Below, piece by piece: positions 54,230 to 62,587 of a DNA stretch of 64,000 bases; within the stretch, counting starts at the first letter, position 1; each line of letters begins with the position of its first letter. Source of the DNA: Comamonadaceae bacterium UBA4962 (GTDB lineage: Bacteria; Pseudomonadota; Gammaproteobacteria; Burkholderiales; Burkholderiaceae_C); the NCBI GenBank assembly GCA_002397315.1, contig DHAE01000023.1, forward strand, positions 78,770-142,769, read 5' to 3'. Position numbers and translations under genes: made by a program. The notes below the pieces were generated by a model. The model had not been told where the DNA came from. It made no database searches and was given only the letters and a program-made list of their open reading frames with translations.

Positions 54230-55171
54230 ATGACGACTCAGTCTGGAACCGCCGCCACCGCGCTTGCTCCCGCCAACGCCTGGGCGCTGATCCCCCCGCT
54301 GGGCAACCTGGATGCGTACATCTCGGCCGTGAACCGCCTGCCGATGCTGACGGCCGAGGAAGAGCGCACCTACGCCCGCCGGCTGAAGGAGCACAACGAC
54401 GTGGAAGCCGCGGGCCGGATGGTGATGTCGCACCTGCGGCTCGTGGTGTCGATCGCCCGCCAGTACCTGGGTTACGGCCTGCCCCACGGCGACCTGATCC
54501 AGGAAGGCAACGTCGGCCTCATGAAGGCGGTGAAGCGCTTCGATCCCGACCAGAACGTGCGCCTGGTGAGCTACGCCATGCACTGGATCAAGGCCGAGAT
54601 CCACGAATACATCCTGAAGAACTGGCGCATGGTGAAGGTGGCGACCACCAAGAGCCAGCGCAAGCTGTTCTTCAATCTGCGGTCGATGAAGCAGGGCTTC
54701 AAGGCCGATGCCGCCGCGACCGATGCGGCCACGCACCGCGACACGCTCTCCGAGCAGGAGATCGACGTGGTGGCCCGCCACCTGAACGTGAAGCGCGAGG
54801 AAGTCATTGAGATGGAAACGCGCCTCTCCGGCGGCGACGTGATGCTGGACCCGGCTCCGTCCGACGACGGCGAGCAGGCCTATGGCCCGATCGCCTACCT
54901 GGCGGACGGCGCGCACGAGCCGACGGCCATGATCGAATCGCGCCAGCGCGACGTGCTGGCCACCGACGGCATCGCCAACGCGCTCGCCACGCTGGACGAC
55001 CGCAGCCGCCGCATCGTGGAAGAGCGCTGGCTGAAGGTGAACGACGACGGCTCGGGCGGCATGACGCTGCATGAGCTGGCCGCGGTCTACGGCGTGAGCG
55101 CCGAGCGCATCCGCCAGATCGAAGTGGCCGCGATGAAGAAGATGAAGAAGGCGCTGGCCGAGTACGCCTGA
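54230..55171 (+). CDS. rpoH: RNA polymerase sigma factor RpoH (sigma-32)
   Basis: A 313-residue alternative sigma factor for heat-shock genes. Region 2 has LRLVVSIARQYLGYGLPHGDLIQEGNVGLMKAVKRFDP in parts, the RpoH box is QRKLFFNLR, and region 4.2 is LHELAAVYGVSAERIRQIEVAAMKKMKKAL. The ATG at 54230 follows GGA-rich sequence. A CIRCE element precedes it and a strong terminator follows. Confidence 0.96.
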   Translation: MTTQSGTAATALAPANAWALIPPLGNLDAYISAVNRLPMLTAEEERTYARRLKEHNDVEAAGRMVMSHLRLVVSIARQYLGYGLPHGDLIQEGNVGLMKAVKRFDPDQNVRLVSYAMHWIKAEIHEYILKNWRMVKVATTKSQRKLFFNLRSMKQGFKADAAATDAATHRDTLSEQEIDVVARHLNVKREEVIEMETRLSGGDVMLDPAPSDDGEQAYGPIAYLADGAHEPTAMIESRQRDVLATDGIANALATLDDRSRRIVEERWLKVNDDGSGGMTLHELAAVYGVSAERIRQIEVAAMKKMKKALAEYA

Positions 55172-55216
55172 GCCGCTTCCGGCCCGCGGGCACACCGCGG
55201 GCGCGGGCCATAATCC

Positions 55217-55251
55217 GGGCGCGCCACCTCCGCAGGTGGCGCGCCCTTTTT
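55217..55251 (+). terminator. Rho-independent terminator after rpoH
   Basis: Perfect 13-bp stem GGGCGCGCCACCT / AGGTGGCGCGCCC, loop CCGC, followed by five T. Confidence 0.95.
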
Positions 55252-55282
55252 CTCGTCCTCCATCCACTGCGACCGACCTGCC

Positions 55283-56314
55283 ATGCAACGCCACCCTGCC
55301 TCGCCCCATCCGCTCTCCCGCCGCAGCGCGCTGGCCGCCGGTGCCGCGCTGCTGTGCAGTGGCTGGGCCGGGGCGCAGCCGGCGGCGGTCCCGGCGGGCA
55401 CGCCCGGCTGGCCCGCCAAACCCCTGCGCATCATCGTCGGCTTCCCGCCGGGCTCCTCGCCCGACCTGACGGCGCGCACCTTCACCGAGCCGCTGGCGCA
55501 GGCGCTGGGGCAGCCGGTGATCGTGGAGAACAAGGTCGGCGCCAGCGGCAACATCGGCGCGGATGCCGTGGCCAAGGCCGCCGACGGGCACACCATCGGG
55601 CTGTTCATCAACGTCAACCTGACCATCGCCAAGCTGATCAATCCGGCACTGCCCTTCGATCCGCGCAGGGATCTCGCCCCGCTCAGCCTGGTGGGCGTGT
55701 CGCCGCTGGTGCTGACGGCGCCGGCGGCGCAGGCGGGCGTGCCGGCGCATGCCGATGCGCGCACGTTCCTGCAGGCGGCGCGGCAGGCCGGCGACCGCTG
55801 GAGCTACGGCACACCCGGCGTGGGCACCGTGGGCCACCTGGGCACGGAACTGCTCAAGGCACGCACCGGCATTGCTCCCGTGCACGTGCCGTACCCGGGC
55901 TATCCGCAGGTGGCGATGGGCATGCTGGGCGGGCAGCTGCAGATGGCGCTGCTGCCGCCGGCGCTGGCACTGGCGCAGCAGAAGACCGGCAAACTGCAGC
56001 TGCTGGGCGTGACCTCTTCCGGCCGCAGCCTGCTCGCGCCGGGCGTGCCGAGCCTGGCCGAAGCCGGCGTGACCGACTTCCACCTGGAGATCTGGAACGC
56101 CTTCGCGGCGCCGGCCTCCATGCCCGCGGCGGTGCGCGCACGCCTGTCCGCACTGATCGCGGAGATCGCCCGCCGTCCCGAAGTGCGCGAGCCGCTGTTC
56201 CAGCAGGGCTGGCAGGTCGCCGGGACCTCGGCCGAGGGCCTGGCGCGCCGCATCGAGGCGGACACGGCCCAGATGGAGCGCGTGGTCCGCGCCCAGAACA
56301 TCCGGATCGAATAA
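55283..56314 (+). CDS. Bug-family tripartite tricarboxylate transporter substrate-binding protein
   Basis: A 343-residue periplasmic receptor with a signal peptide containing twin arginines (LSRRSALAAGAALL). Family marks are PLRIIVGFPPGSSPDLTAR, QPVIVENKVGASGNIGADAVAKA and YGTPGVGTVGHLGTELLK. Ligand unknown, usually a carboxylate. No membrane components (TctA/TctB) are adjacent, which is normal for orphan Bug proteins. The gene ends directly at a copy of the 112-bp repeat. Confidence 0.93.
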   Translation: MQRHPASPHPLSRRSALAAGAALLCSGWAGAQPAAVPAGTPGWPAKPLRIIVGFPPGSSPDLTARTFTEPLAQALGQPVIVENKVGASGNIGADAVAKAADGHTIGLFINVNLTIAKLINPALPFDPRRDLAPLSLVGVSPLVLTAPAAQAGVPAHADARTFLQAARQAGDRWSYGTPGVGTVGHLGTELLKARTGIAPVHVPYPGYPQVAMGMLGGQLQMALLPPALALAQQKTGKLQLLGVTSSGRSLLAPGVPSLAEAGVTDFHLEIWNAFAAPASMPAAVRARLSALIAEIARRPEVREPLFQQGWQVAGTSAEGLARRIEADTAQMERVVRAQNIRIE

Positions 56315-56426
56315 GAGCGGCCTACACGACCCGGCGATGCGGTTCTGGCGAGGCGCGGCATCGCAGGCAGTACGAGCCGTACGACAACATGCGGCCACGA
56401 CGCCGGAAGGGCCATGTGAGCCGCTC
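56315..56426. repeat. Full 112-bp dispersed inverted-repeat element
   Basis: Starts immediately after the Bug gene stop. Terminal arms GAGCGGCCTACACGACCC (56315-56332) and GGGCCATGTGAGCCGCTC (56409-56426). Same length as the copy at 18590-18701 with about 13 substitutions and no gaps by eye. Confidence 0.88.
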
Positions 56427-56469
56427 TGACCGGTACGGCAGGCGCTGGCCGGCTTCGCGGCCATGGGGA

Positions 56470-56483
56470 TTGATGTAGATCAT
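56470..56483. promoter_or_regulatory. FNR/Anr-type box
   Basis: TTGAT-GTAG-ATCAT matches the FNR consensus TTGAT-N4-ATCAA in nine of ten specified bases. It lies 62 bases before the Rossmann-protein ATG, whose neighbour encodes an FNR-type regulator. Confidence 0.8.
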
Positions 56484-56544
56484 GCCCCGTCAGGCGGCCC
56501 GCCCCCAGACTCTCGGCATCGTTGTACTCCGGGAGATCCCTGCC

Positions 56545-56925
56545 ATGACCACATTCCGCATCCTCGTCGTCGGTGCAGGACAGACGGGCACGCCGCTGCT
56601 GCGGCAATTGCTGGAGGCGCCGTTCGTGCAGGTGCTCGGCGTGGCGGACCTGGATCTCTCGCTGCCCGGCATCACGCTGGCGCGCAGCCTCGGCGTGCCC
56701 GTGACCGACGACTACCCGCAGATGCTGGAACGCTACGGCGCGACGGCCGACATCGTGATCGACGTGACGGGCCAGCCCTCCGTGCGCGAGGCGCTGCGAA
56801 AGCACATGGTGGACAGCGGCAACCACCGCACGGTCATCCTGCACGAGCGGATCGCGCTGCTGATGATGTCGCTGTCGGCCGGCGCGCTGGTCGAAGGCCG
56901 GCACGGCGACGTGGCCTACGCCTGA
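56545..56925 (+). CDS. Small NAD(P)-binding Rossmann protein
   Basis: A 126-residue protein consisting only of a dinucleotide-binding fold: RILVVGAGQTGTPLLRQLL (GxGxxG), then DLDLSLPGITLARSLGVPV and IVIDVTGQPSVREAL. It resembles the N-terminal half of homoserine or aspartate-semialdehyde dehydrogenases but has no catalytic domain, so a sensor or regulatory role for NAD(P)H is possible. GGGAG precedes the ATG. An FNR box is upstream, and the FNR-type regulator gene follows 67 bases on. Confidence 0.72.
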   Translation: MTTFRILVVGAGQTGTPLLRQLLEAPFVQVLGVADLDLSLPGITLARSLGVPVTDDYPQMLERYGATADIVIDVTGQPSVREALRKHMVDSGNHRTVILHERIALLMMSLSAGALVEGRHGDVAYA

Positions 56926-56992
56926 CGGCGCGGGCAGAGCCCCTACCTTCCCCCCGCTGCGTGCACGCTTTCCTCACCGACCGACCCCCTCC

Positions 56993-57907
56993 ATGCCCTC
57001 TTCCGAAACGGACCGCAAGCCCTGCCACGAGTGCAGCAGCCGCCTTCAGTGCCTGATCGGCCGCCAGAGCGACGCGGGGCGGTCGCCCTGGGCCGCGCTG
57101 GTGGAGGAGCGCCGCTTCCGCAAGGGCGACGTGCTGCAGCGGCAGGGCGAGACCGCGCTGTCCGTTGCCGTGCTCAAGGTGGGCACGGCGCTGCTGCAGC
57201 GCACCGGCGTGGACGGCACGCCCCGGCCGGTCGCCATGGCCGGCTGTGGCCAGGCCCTGGGCACCGGCGCCGTGGCGGGCACACCCGAAGACCTGGCCTG
57301 GGTGGCCGTGCTGGAAGGCCGCATGTGCCACGTGCCGGTGGCGGCCCTGCTGCGCTCGGGCGGCGCGGGCCCGGAATTCCTGCTTTCGCTGCTGCGGGAG
57401 GAAGCGCTGGCGCGGACGCGCCTCGCGGACTGGTCGGGGCTGCTGCGGCTGCGCGGCGTGCCGGCCCAGCTCGCCAGTGCGCTGCTGCAGCTGTCGCAAC
57501 TGCAGCGCAGCACGCTGGTGCGGTTGCCCACGCACACGGTGCTGGCCTCGCTGCTGGCCACCACGCGCGAAACCATCGCGCGCTCCCTGACCCAACTGTC
57601 CCAGCAGGGCGCCGTGGTGCGCCACGACCGCTGGCACTGCGTCATCGTGCGCGAGCCGCTGGTGGCGCTGCTGGAGGGACAGCCGGCACCTGCCGGGCAG
57701 GCCGCGCCGCGGGCGATGCCCATTTCAGCCGCAGCGCCGACGGCAGGAGCCATGGCCGAGGCCCACGCGCCGGCACCACTTACGGTGGCCGCACCGCGCC
57801 GTCCACTGCCCGTTCGGAGCCTGGATCTGGTGGCCGCGGCCGCCACCCTGCGGCGGCCGGTGCGCGCCACGCCCCCGTCCCCCATGCCGCAGGCCGTGCG
57901 GGCCTGA
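56993..57907 (+). CDS. FNR-type transcriptional regulator
   Basis: A 304-residue Crp/Fnr-family regulator. Cys11, Cys14 and Cys20 have exactly the spacing of E. coli FNR Cys20, Cys23 and Cys29, and Cys112 in EGRMCHVP matches FNR Cys122, so an oxygen-labile [4Fe-4S] cluster is likely. The recognition helix is RETIARSL; FNR has VETISRLL, so Glu and Arg are kept and Ser is Ala. After the helix-turn-helix come about 80 Pro/Ala-rich residues absent from FNR. Probably autoregulated through the upstream FNR box. Confidence 0.88.
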   Translation: MPSSETDRKPCHECSSRLQCLIGRQSDAGRSPWAALVEERRFRKGDVLQRQGETALSVAVLKVGTALLQRTGVDGTPRPVAMAGCGQALGTGAVAGTPEDLAWVAVLEGRMCHVPVAALLRSGGAGPEFLLSLLREEALARTRLADWSGLLRLRGVPAQLASALLQLSQLQRSTLVRLPTHTVLASLLATTRETIARSLTQLSQQGAVVRHDRWHCVIVREPLVALLEGQPAPAGQAAPRAMPISAAAPTAGAMAEAHAPAPLTVAAPRRPLPVRSLDLVAAAATLRRPVRATPPSPMPQAVRA

Positions 57908-57963
57908 TGGCCGGGCCTGCCATGTCGGCCGCCCCGGCCGGACTGGCGGGGTGGCGCAGGAAC

Positions 57964-58587
57964 TCAGGACGCCGGTGCCTGCAGCAGCGCCTTCACGTCG
58001 GAGGCCAGCGCCTGGGCGCCGCTGCCGTAGCGGTGGTAGACGCGCAGGCGGCCGGCCGGATCGTAGATGTAGCTGCCGGCCGAGTGGTCCATGGTGTAGC
58101 TGGTGGGCGTCTTGCCCGGCACCTTCTTGTAGTAGATCTTGAAGTCCTTGGCCACCGCCGCGAGCTGCTCGGGCGTGCCGCGCAGCGCGAGGAAGCTCGG
58201 ATCGAAATTGGTCATGTAGGCCTTGAGCACCTCGGGCGTGTCGCGCTCCGGGTCCACCGTGACGAACAGGCCCTGCAGCCGGTCGCCGTCCGCGCCCAGC
58301 GAGCGCTTCACCTCGGCCAGCTCGGCCATGGAGGTCGGGCAGACGTCCGGGCACTGGGTGTAGCCGAAGAACACCACCACCACCTTGCCGGCGAAGTCCT
58401 TGAGGTGGCGCTGCTGGCCGTTGTGGTCGGGCAGGGGCAGATCGCGCGCGTACTCCGCGCCCGTGACGTCCACGCCCTGGAAGGCCGGAGACTTTTCCTT
58501 GGAACATCCCGCGAGCAGGCCCGCCGCGCCGGCGATCAGGGCGCAGGCCGCTGCGCTGCGAAGAAGGGTGCGTTTGTTCAAGGACAT
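57964..58587 (-). CDS. SCO1/SenC copper chaperone lipoprotein
   Basis: A 207-residue thioredoxin-fold lipoprotein with lipobox LLAGC (Cys28), the copper site CPDVCP (Cys79, Cys83) and a downstream histidine in MDHSAGSY. It delivers copper to the CuA centre of cytochrome oxidase subunit II. It is the last gene of the oxidase-assembly run and converges with the FNR-type gene over 56 bases. Confidence 0.95.
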   Translation of the reverse strand: MSLNKRTLLRSAAACALIAGAAGLLAGCSKEKSPAFQGVDVTGAEYARDLPLPDHNGQQRHLKDFAGKVVVVFFGYTQCPDVCPTSMAELAEVKRSLGADGDRLQGLFVTVDPERDTPEVLKAYMTNFDPSFLALRGTPEQLAAVAKDFKIYYKKVPGKTPTSYTMDHSAGSYIYDPAGRLRVYHRYGSGAQALASDVKALLQAPAS

Positions 58588-58593
58588 GGCGGT

Positions 58594-59502
58594 TCAGAGC
58601 ACGTAGTGGTCCACCAGCAGTGCGGCGAACAGCACGCTCAAGTGGATGAGGGAGAAGCGGAAGGTCTTGCGCGCGAGCGCGTCCGAATAGTTGCGCCAGA
58701 GGCGGAACGCATAGGCGCAGAACCCGGTGCAGAGCACCACGGCGGCGGCCAGGTAGATCCAGGAGCTCATGCCGTAGACGAACGGCATGAGGCAGCCCGC
58801 GAACAGGATGAAGGTGTAGAGCAGCACCTGCAGCCGGGTGAACTCGTTGCCGTGCGTGACGGGCAGCATCGGCAGGCCGGACTGGCGGTAGTCCTCGACG
58901 CGGTAGAGCGCGAGCGCCCAGAAGTGCGGCGGCGTCCAGAGGAAGATGATGAGGAAGAGGATCAGCGGCTCGGGGCCGACGTCGCCCGTCATCGCGGTCC
59001 AGCCGAGCACCGGGGGCATGGCGCCCGAGGCACCGCCGATCACGATGTTCTGCGGCGTGCGCGGCTTGAGCACCACCGTGTAGATGATCGCGTAGCCCAC
59101 GAAGGTGGCGAAGGTGAGCCACATGGTGAGCGCGTTCACCCAGAAGAACAGCACCAGCGAGCCGGCCAGGCACAGCAGGGCCGAGAACGCCAGCGTCTGC
59201 GCGTTGGAGAGCTCGCCCTTGGCCGTGGGACGCCAGGCGGTGCGCTTCATCTTCGCGTCGATGTGCTGCTCGACGAGGCAGTTGAAGGCCGCGGCGGCCC
59301 CGGCGACCAGCCAGATCCCGAAGCAGGCGATGGCCATGTGCAGCCACTGCGCCCCGCTCGGCAGGCCGGGCACGGCGAGCACCATGCCGATGAAGGCGCA
59401 GAAAACGATGAGCTGCACCACGCGCGGCTTGGTCAGCGCATAGAACTGCGAGAAACGGGACGGCACCGCGGGGGATGCGCTGGATGCGGAAGCGGCACTC
59501 AT
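58594..59502 (-). CDS. ctaB: Protohaem IX farnesyltransferase (haem O synthase)
   Basis: A 302-residue UbiA-family prenyltransferase with about eight hydrophobic helices. Motifs are ALTKPRVVQLIVF, the aspartate loop NCLVEQHIDAKMKRTAWRP (N/DxxxD type) and WTPPHFWALALYRVEDYRQSGLPMLP in parts. It makes haem O for the oxidase. The start overlaps the ctaA stop by four bases. Confidence 0.96.
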   Translation of the reverse strand: MSAASASSASPAVPSRFSQFYALTKPRVVQLIVFCAFIGMVLAVPGLPSGAQWLHMAIACFGIWLVAGAAAAFNCLVEQHIDAKMKRTAWRPTAKGELSNAQTLAFSALLCLAGSLVLFFWVNALTMWLTFATFVGYAIIYTVVLKPRTPQNIVIGGASGAMPPVLGWTAMTGDVGPEPLILFLIIFLWTPPHFWALALYRVEDYRQSGLPMLPVTHGNEFTRLQVLLYTFILFAGCLMPFVYGMSSWIYLAAAVVLCTGFCAYAFRLWRNYSDALARKTFRFSLIHLSVLFAALLVDHYVL

Positions 59503-60719
59503 GTGGAAGAAATTCTCGGGGCGCCCGCGGCGGTTTCAACCGCGCGGGGAATGGACATTTTGTCCCTGGCACCTGCCGCGCGGCTCGCGGTGAGGGCCCA
59601 GGTCAGCACCACGACGAGCGCCGCGGCGCCGCCCGTGTGCAATACGGCGGCCACCAGCGGCCAGTCGAGCACCACGTTGGACAGCCCGGTGGCGAACTGC
59701 AGCAGCGCCAGGCCCGCCAGCCAGCGGGCCTGCGCGCGCAGCAGGCCGGCACGGCGCAGGCGCCAGGCCAGCAGGGCCAGCGCCGCCAGCACGAGGTAGG
59801 CCGCCAGCCGGTGGACGTAGTGGATGGCGGTGAGGCCGGCGAAGCTGATGTGGCTGCCGTCCTGCAGCATGCCGAGCGGACGCCACACCTGGAAGCCTTC
59901 GGCGAACGCCATGTCGGGCCACCAGCTCCCCTGGCAGGCCGGGAAGGTGGTGCAGGCGAGCACGGCGTAGTTGGTGCTCACCCACCCGCCAAGCACGATC
60001 TGCAGGCCGACCAGCACGGCCGTCAGCACCAGCAGGCCGCGCAGGGCACGGGACAGCGGTTCCGGCAACGTACCGTTGGACGCCTGCGTCTGGCGCACCG
60101 CCTGCACGCAGAGCATCGCCAGCAGCACGATCCCGCCGATCAGGTGCAGCGTGACGATGGCGGGAAAGAGTTTCATGGTCACGGTCCAGGCGCCGAAAGC
60201 CCCCTGCAGGCAGACCCAGACCAGCGTGGCGGTGGGCCACCAGGGGCTGACCGCGATGCGCTGCGGATCCTGCATTCCGCTTGCAACCGCCGCGCGCGAC
60301 CGTCGGTACTGCCACCAGGCCGCCGCGGTGAGCACGATGATGAGCACGCCCACGCCCGAGGCCAGGTAGCGGTGGACCATCTCCACCCAGGCCTTGCCGT
60401 GGGTGACGGGGCCCGTGGGCATGGCCTGCTGCGCCGCCGAGATCTCGGCGCGCGCGCCGACCGGGCTGGCATTGCCGTAGCATCCGGGCCAGTCGGGGCA
60501 GCCGAGTCCCGAATCGGTGAGACGGGTGAAGGCGCCGAACAGCACCAGATCGAAGGTGAGGAACAGCGTGAGGATGGCGAGCGCCTGCCACCGGCGCACG
60601 GGGCTGCCGTGCCGGTTGCGCCACGCCACCCAGGCGAGCGGGCCGAGCGCGACGGCCGTGCCGAGCAGCATCAGCTCGGCCAGCGGAGCGAAATCGTAGA
60701 GCGGCTGGGCGGGCGTCAT
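59499..60719 (-). CDS. ctaA: Haem A synthase, COX15/CtaA
   Basis: A 406-residue membrane enzyme that converts haem O to haem A. Eight helices are likely; conserved haem histidines sit in WVEMVHRYLASGVG, IVTLHLIGGIVLLA, YVHRLAAYLVL and LHTGGAAAL. Cysteine pairs in GLGCPDWPGCYG and LACTTFPACQG are typical of COX15. It overlaps both neighbours by four bases. Confidence 0.96.
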   Translation of the reverse strand: MTPAQPLYDFAPLAELMLLGTAVALGPLAWVAWRNRHGSPVRRWQALAILTLFLTFDLVLFGAFTRLTDSGLGCPDWPGCYGNASPVGARAEISAAQQAMPTGPVTHGKAWVEMVHRYLASGVGVLIIVLTAAAWWQYRRSRAAVASGMQDPQRIAVSPWWPTATLVWVCLQGAFGAWTVTMKLFPAIVTLHLIGGIVLLAMLCVQAVRQTQASNGTLPEPLSRALRGLLVLTAVLVGLQIVLGGWVSTNYAVLACTTFPACQGSWWPDMAFAEGFQVWRPLGMLQDGSHISFAGLTAIHYVHRLAAYLVLAALALLAWRLRRAGLLRAQARWLAGLALLQFATGLSNVVLDWPLVAAVLHTGGAAALVVVLTWALTASRAAGARDKMSIPRAVETAAGAPRISST

Positions 60720-61483
60720 GGCCTGATCGCCTCCGGCCGTCCGGGCTGGTCCCACGACGACGATGCGCGCATGAGCCGGTCCAGGTCGCGCTTGGCCTTG
60801 GCCGCGCCCGCGGGATCCATGCGCGCGGGGAACCGCATCATCCAGTGGCCCATCGGATCGACCACGAAAAGGTGCTCCTGGAGCGCGTGTCCCTGCGCGG
60901 GGGCGAGCCAGCCCGCCACGGCGTGGGCGTCCACCCGGCGCACCACGGCGCCCTGGAGGCCGGGCGCTATCTCGGCCGGGAGCGCGGCGGCATCGGTCAC
61001 GAGCCAGACGCGGTCCAGGCGGTCTTTTTCCTTGCCCAGGCTCTCGCGCAGCTGGCGCTGCAGGTAGAGCTGAGTGCGGCAGAGTTCGTCGCACGCGCCG
61101 GGCGCCACGCTGACGAGCAGCCACTGGCCCTTCAGGTCGCCGAGCGTGCCTGCCGGGGTGCCGTCGATGGCGCTGGCGGCCACGGCCTCGGGCAGCGGAC
61201 GCTGCGGATCGATGAGTTCGCCGTAGCTGCGCCGGGACTCCGGCCGCACGACGTAGTAGGTGAGGTACGAGGCGATCACGGGCGCCGCGCAGATCAGCAG
61301 CACGCCCAGCATCTTCCAGCGGCCCTGGCGCGCGCGCGTCTCGAGCGCGGCCACCGCCTCGCCCGTGCCGGGCAGGCTGTGCACGCTCAACGCCAGCGGA
61401 TGGGCCGCATCGACGCCGTCAGGCGGGAGGGGCCGGCTGGCGGCCTGGGCGAAAGAAGCGTCGGACGAGTTGGAACCAGACAT
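60716..61483 (-). CDS. Membrane-anchored SCO-like thioredoxin-fold protein
   Basis: A 255-residue protein with one hydrophobic helix near residues 58-76 and a periplasmic domain carrying CDELC (CxxxC, as in SCO proteins) followed by LFVVDPMGHWMMRFP. It is commonly found between SURF1 and ctaA in betaproteobacteria and is probably a second thiol or copper factor for oxidase assembly. The start is uncertain: ATG 61483 overlaps SURF1 by 65 bases; one at 61549 is also possible. Confidence 0.75.
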   Translation of the reverse strand: MSGSNSSDASFAQAASRPLPPDGVDAAHPLALSVHSLPGTGEAVAALETRARQGRWKMLGVLLICAAPVIASYLTYYVVRPESRRSYGELIDPQRPLPEAVAASAIDGTPAGTLGDLKGQWLLVSVAPGACDELCRTQLYLQRQLRESLGKEKDRLDRVWLVTDAAALPAEIAPGLQGAVVRRVDAHAVAGWLAPAQGHALQEHLFVVDPMGHWMMRFPARMDPAGAAKAKRDLDRLMRASSSWDQPGRPEAIRP

Positions 61484-62303
61484 AGAGGATTGCCACGAGG
61501 GCGCAGAGGCCGAACCACTGGAAGGCGTAGCCATGGTGCTTGGCGACACCCGCGTCGACGACCGGCCAGTCGCGCAGCAGCCCGCCTTCGGGGCCGCCGG
61601 TTTCCAGCACCGTGAGCGGGGCGAGCCCTGCCAGCCCCGTTTCGGCGCGGTAGGCCACCATATCGAGATTCTGCCGGATGCGGGAAGACCCCTCGCCGGC
61701 CGAGGTGCCGGGGGTGCCCGTGGAGCCGCTGCCGGGCTCGTACAGCCGCGACGGTGGAGCGGCGATGCGGCCGCGCACCTCCACCGTGCCTGCGGGGGCC
61801 GGCACCTCGGGCAGCCGGGTGCGGTCCTGGAAGTTGCGCGGCACCCAGCCGCGCTGCACGAGCACTACCGCGCCCTGCGCCCCGGAAAGCTCCAGTTGCA
61901 GCGGCGTGAGGACGAAGAAGCCCGGCCGGCCCTGCATCTGCCGGTTGTCGAGGAACACCGTATGGTCGGGCAACCAGCGCCCGCGCAGCACCACCGAGCG
62001 GTGGATGAGGGCTTCGGCGGGCCCATGCATGAGGGGTTGCGCCCCCTGCTCCACTCCCGGCTCCCGCTGCGGTGCCACCGCAGGCAGCGCCGCCAAAGCG
62101 GCCCCTTCCAGGGGCGGCTGCGCCTGCCGCGCGTCCACCGTGGCCTGCCAGTCCTGCTTCTGCGCGGCGCGGTCGAGCTGCCAGCGGCCGAGTGCCGCGG
62201 TGGCCGCCATCGCCGCGAGGGCCGCCACGGTGATGCACCAGAAGCGCCAGTCCGCACGGAAACCCCTGGCTTCGTCGGTGCGCTTGCGGATAATGGGCTG
62301 CAT
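61419..62303 (-). CDS. SURF1 family cytochrome oxidase assembly protein
   Basis: A 294-residue protein with a helix near each end and a periplasmic domain between. Family marks are ALGRWQLDRAAQKQ near the first helix, RGRWLPDHTVFLDNRQMQGRPGFFVLTPL in parts, VLVQRGWVPRNFQDR and the C-terminal HHGYAFQWFGLCALVAILY. It helps load haem A into oxidase. Its ATG shares a CATG with an opposite-strand gene. Confidence 0.93.
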   Translation of the reverse strand: MQPIIRKRTDEARGFRADWRFWCITVAALAAMAATAALGRWQLDRAAQKQDWQATVDARQAQPPLEGAALAALPAVAPQREPGVEQGAQPLMHGPAEALIHRSVVLRGRWLPDHTVFLDNRQMQGRPGFFVLTPLQLELSGAQGAVVLVQRGWVPRNFQDRTRLPEVPAPAGTVEVRGRIAAPPSRLYEPGSGSTGTPGTSAGEGSSRIRQNLDMVAYRAETGLAGLAPLTVLETGGPEGGLLRDWPVVDAGVAKHHGYAFQWFGLCALVAILYVWFQLVRRFFRPGRQPAPPA

Positions 62304-62526
62304 GAAATACGTCGTGGTGCTGGCCTTCCTGGCCATTCTGGCGAGCCTGGCGTCGGCGCTCTTCTTCATGATGCGCACCGGACGGAACGACGACCGCGAG
62401 CGCGGCCGGCACATGGCCCGCGCGCTCGCCGTGCGCGTGGGGCTGTCCATTCTGCTCTTCCTGTGCCTGCTGGCCGCATGGAAGCTGGGCTACATCCAGC
62501 CCTCGGGCCTGCCGGTGGGACGCTGA
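62302..62526 (+). CDS. DUF2909 twin-transmembrane protein
   Basis: A 74-residue protein with two hydrophobic helices (VVVLAFLAILASLASALFF and LSILLFLCLLAAWKLGY) joined by a polar arginine-rich loop, as in DUF2909 proteins found next to cox genes. It is the only plus-strand gene in the oxidase cluster. Its ATG overlaps the SURF1 start codon on the other strand by two bases. Confidence 0.82.
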   Translation: MKYVVVLAFLAILASLASALFFMMRTGRNDDRERGRHMARALAVRVGLSILLFLCLLAAWKLGYIQPSGLPVGR

Positions 62527-62587
62527 GCCCCGCGGCGAGCGGCCCGGGGCCGTGCCGGCCGGGCCGCGTCGGGTCGGAGCCCTTCCC

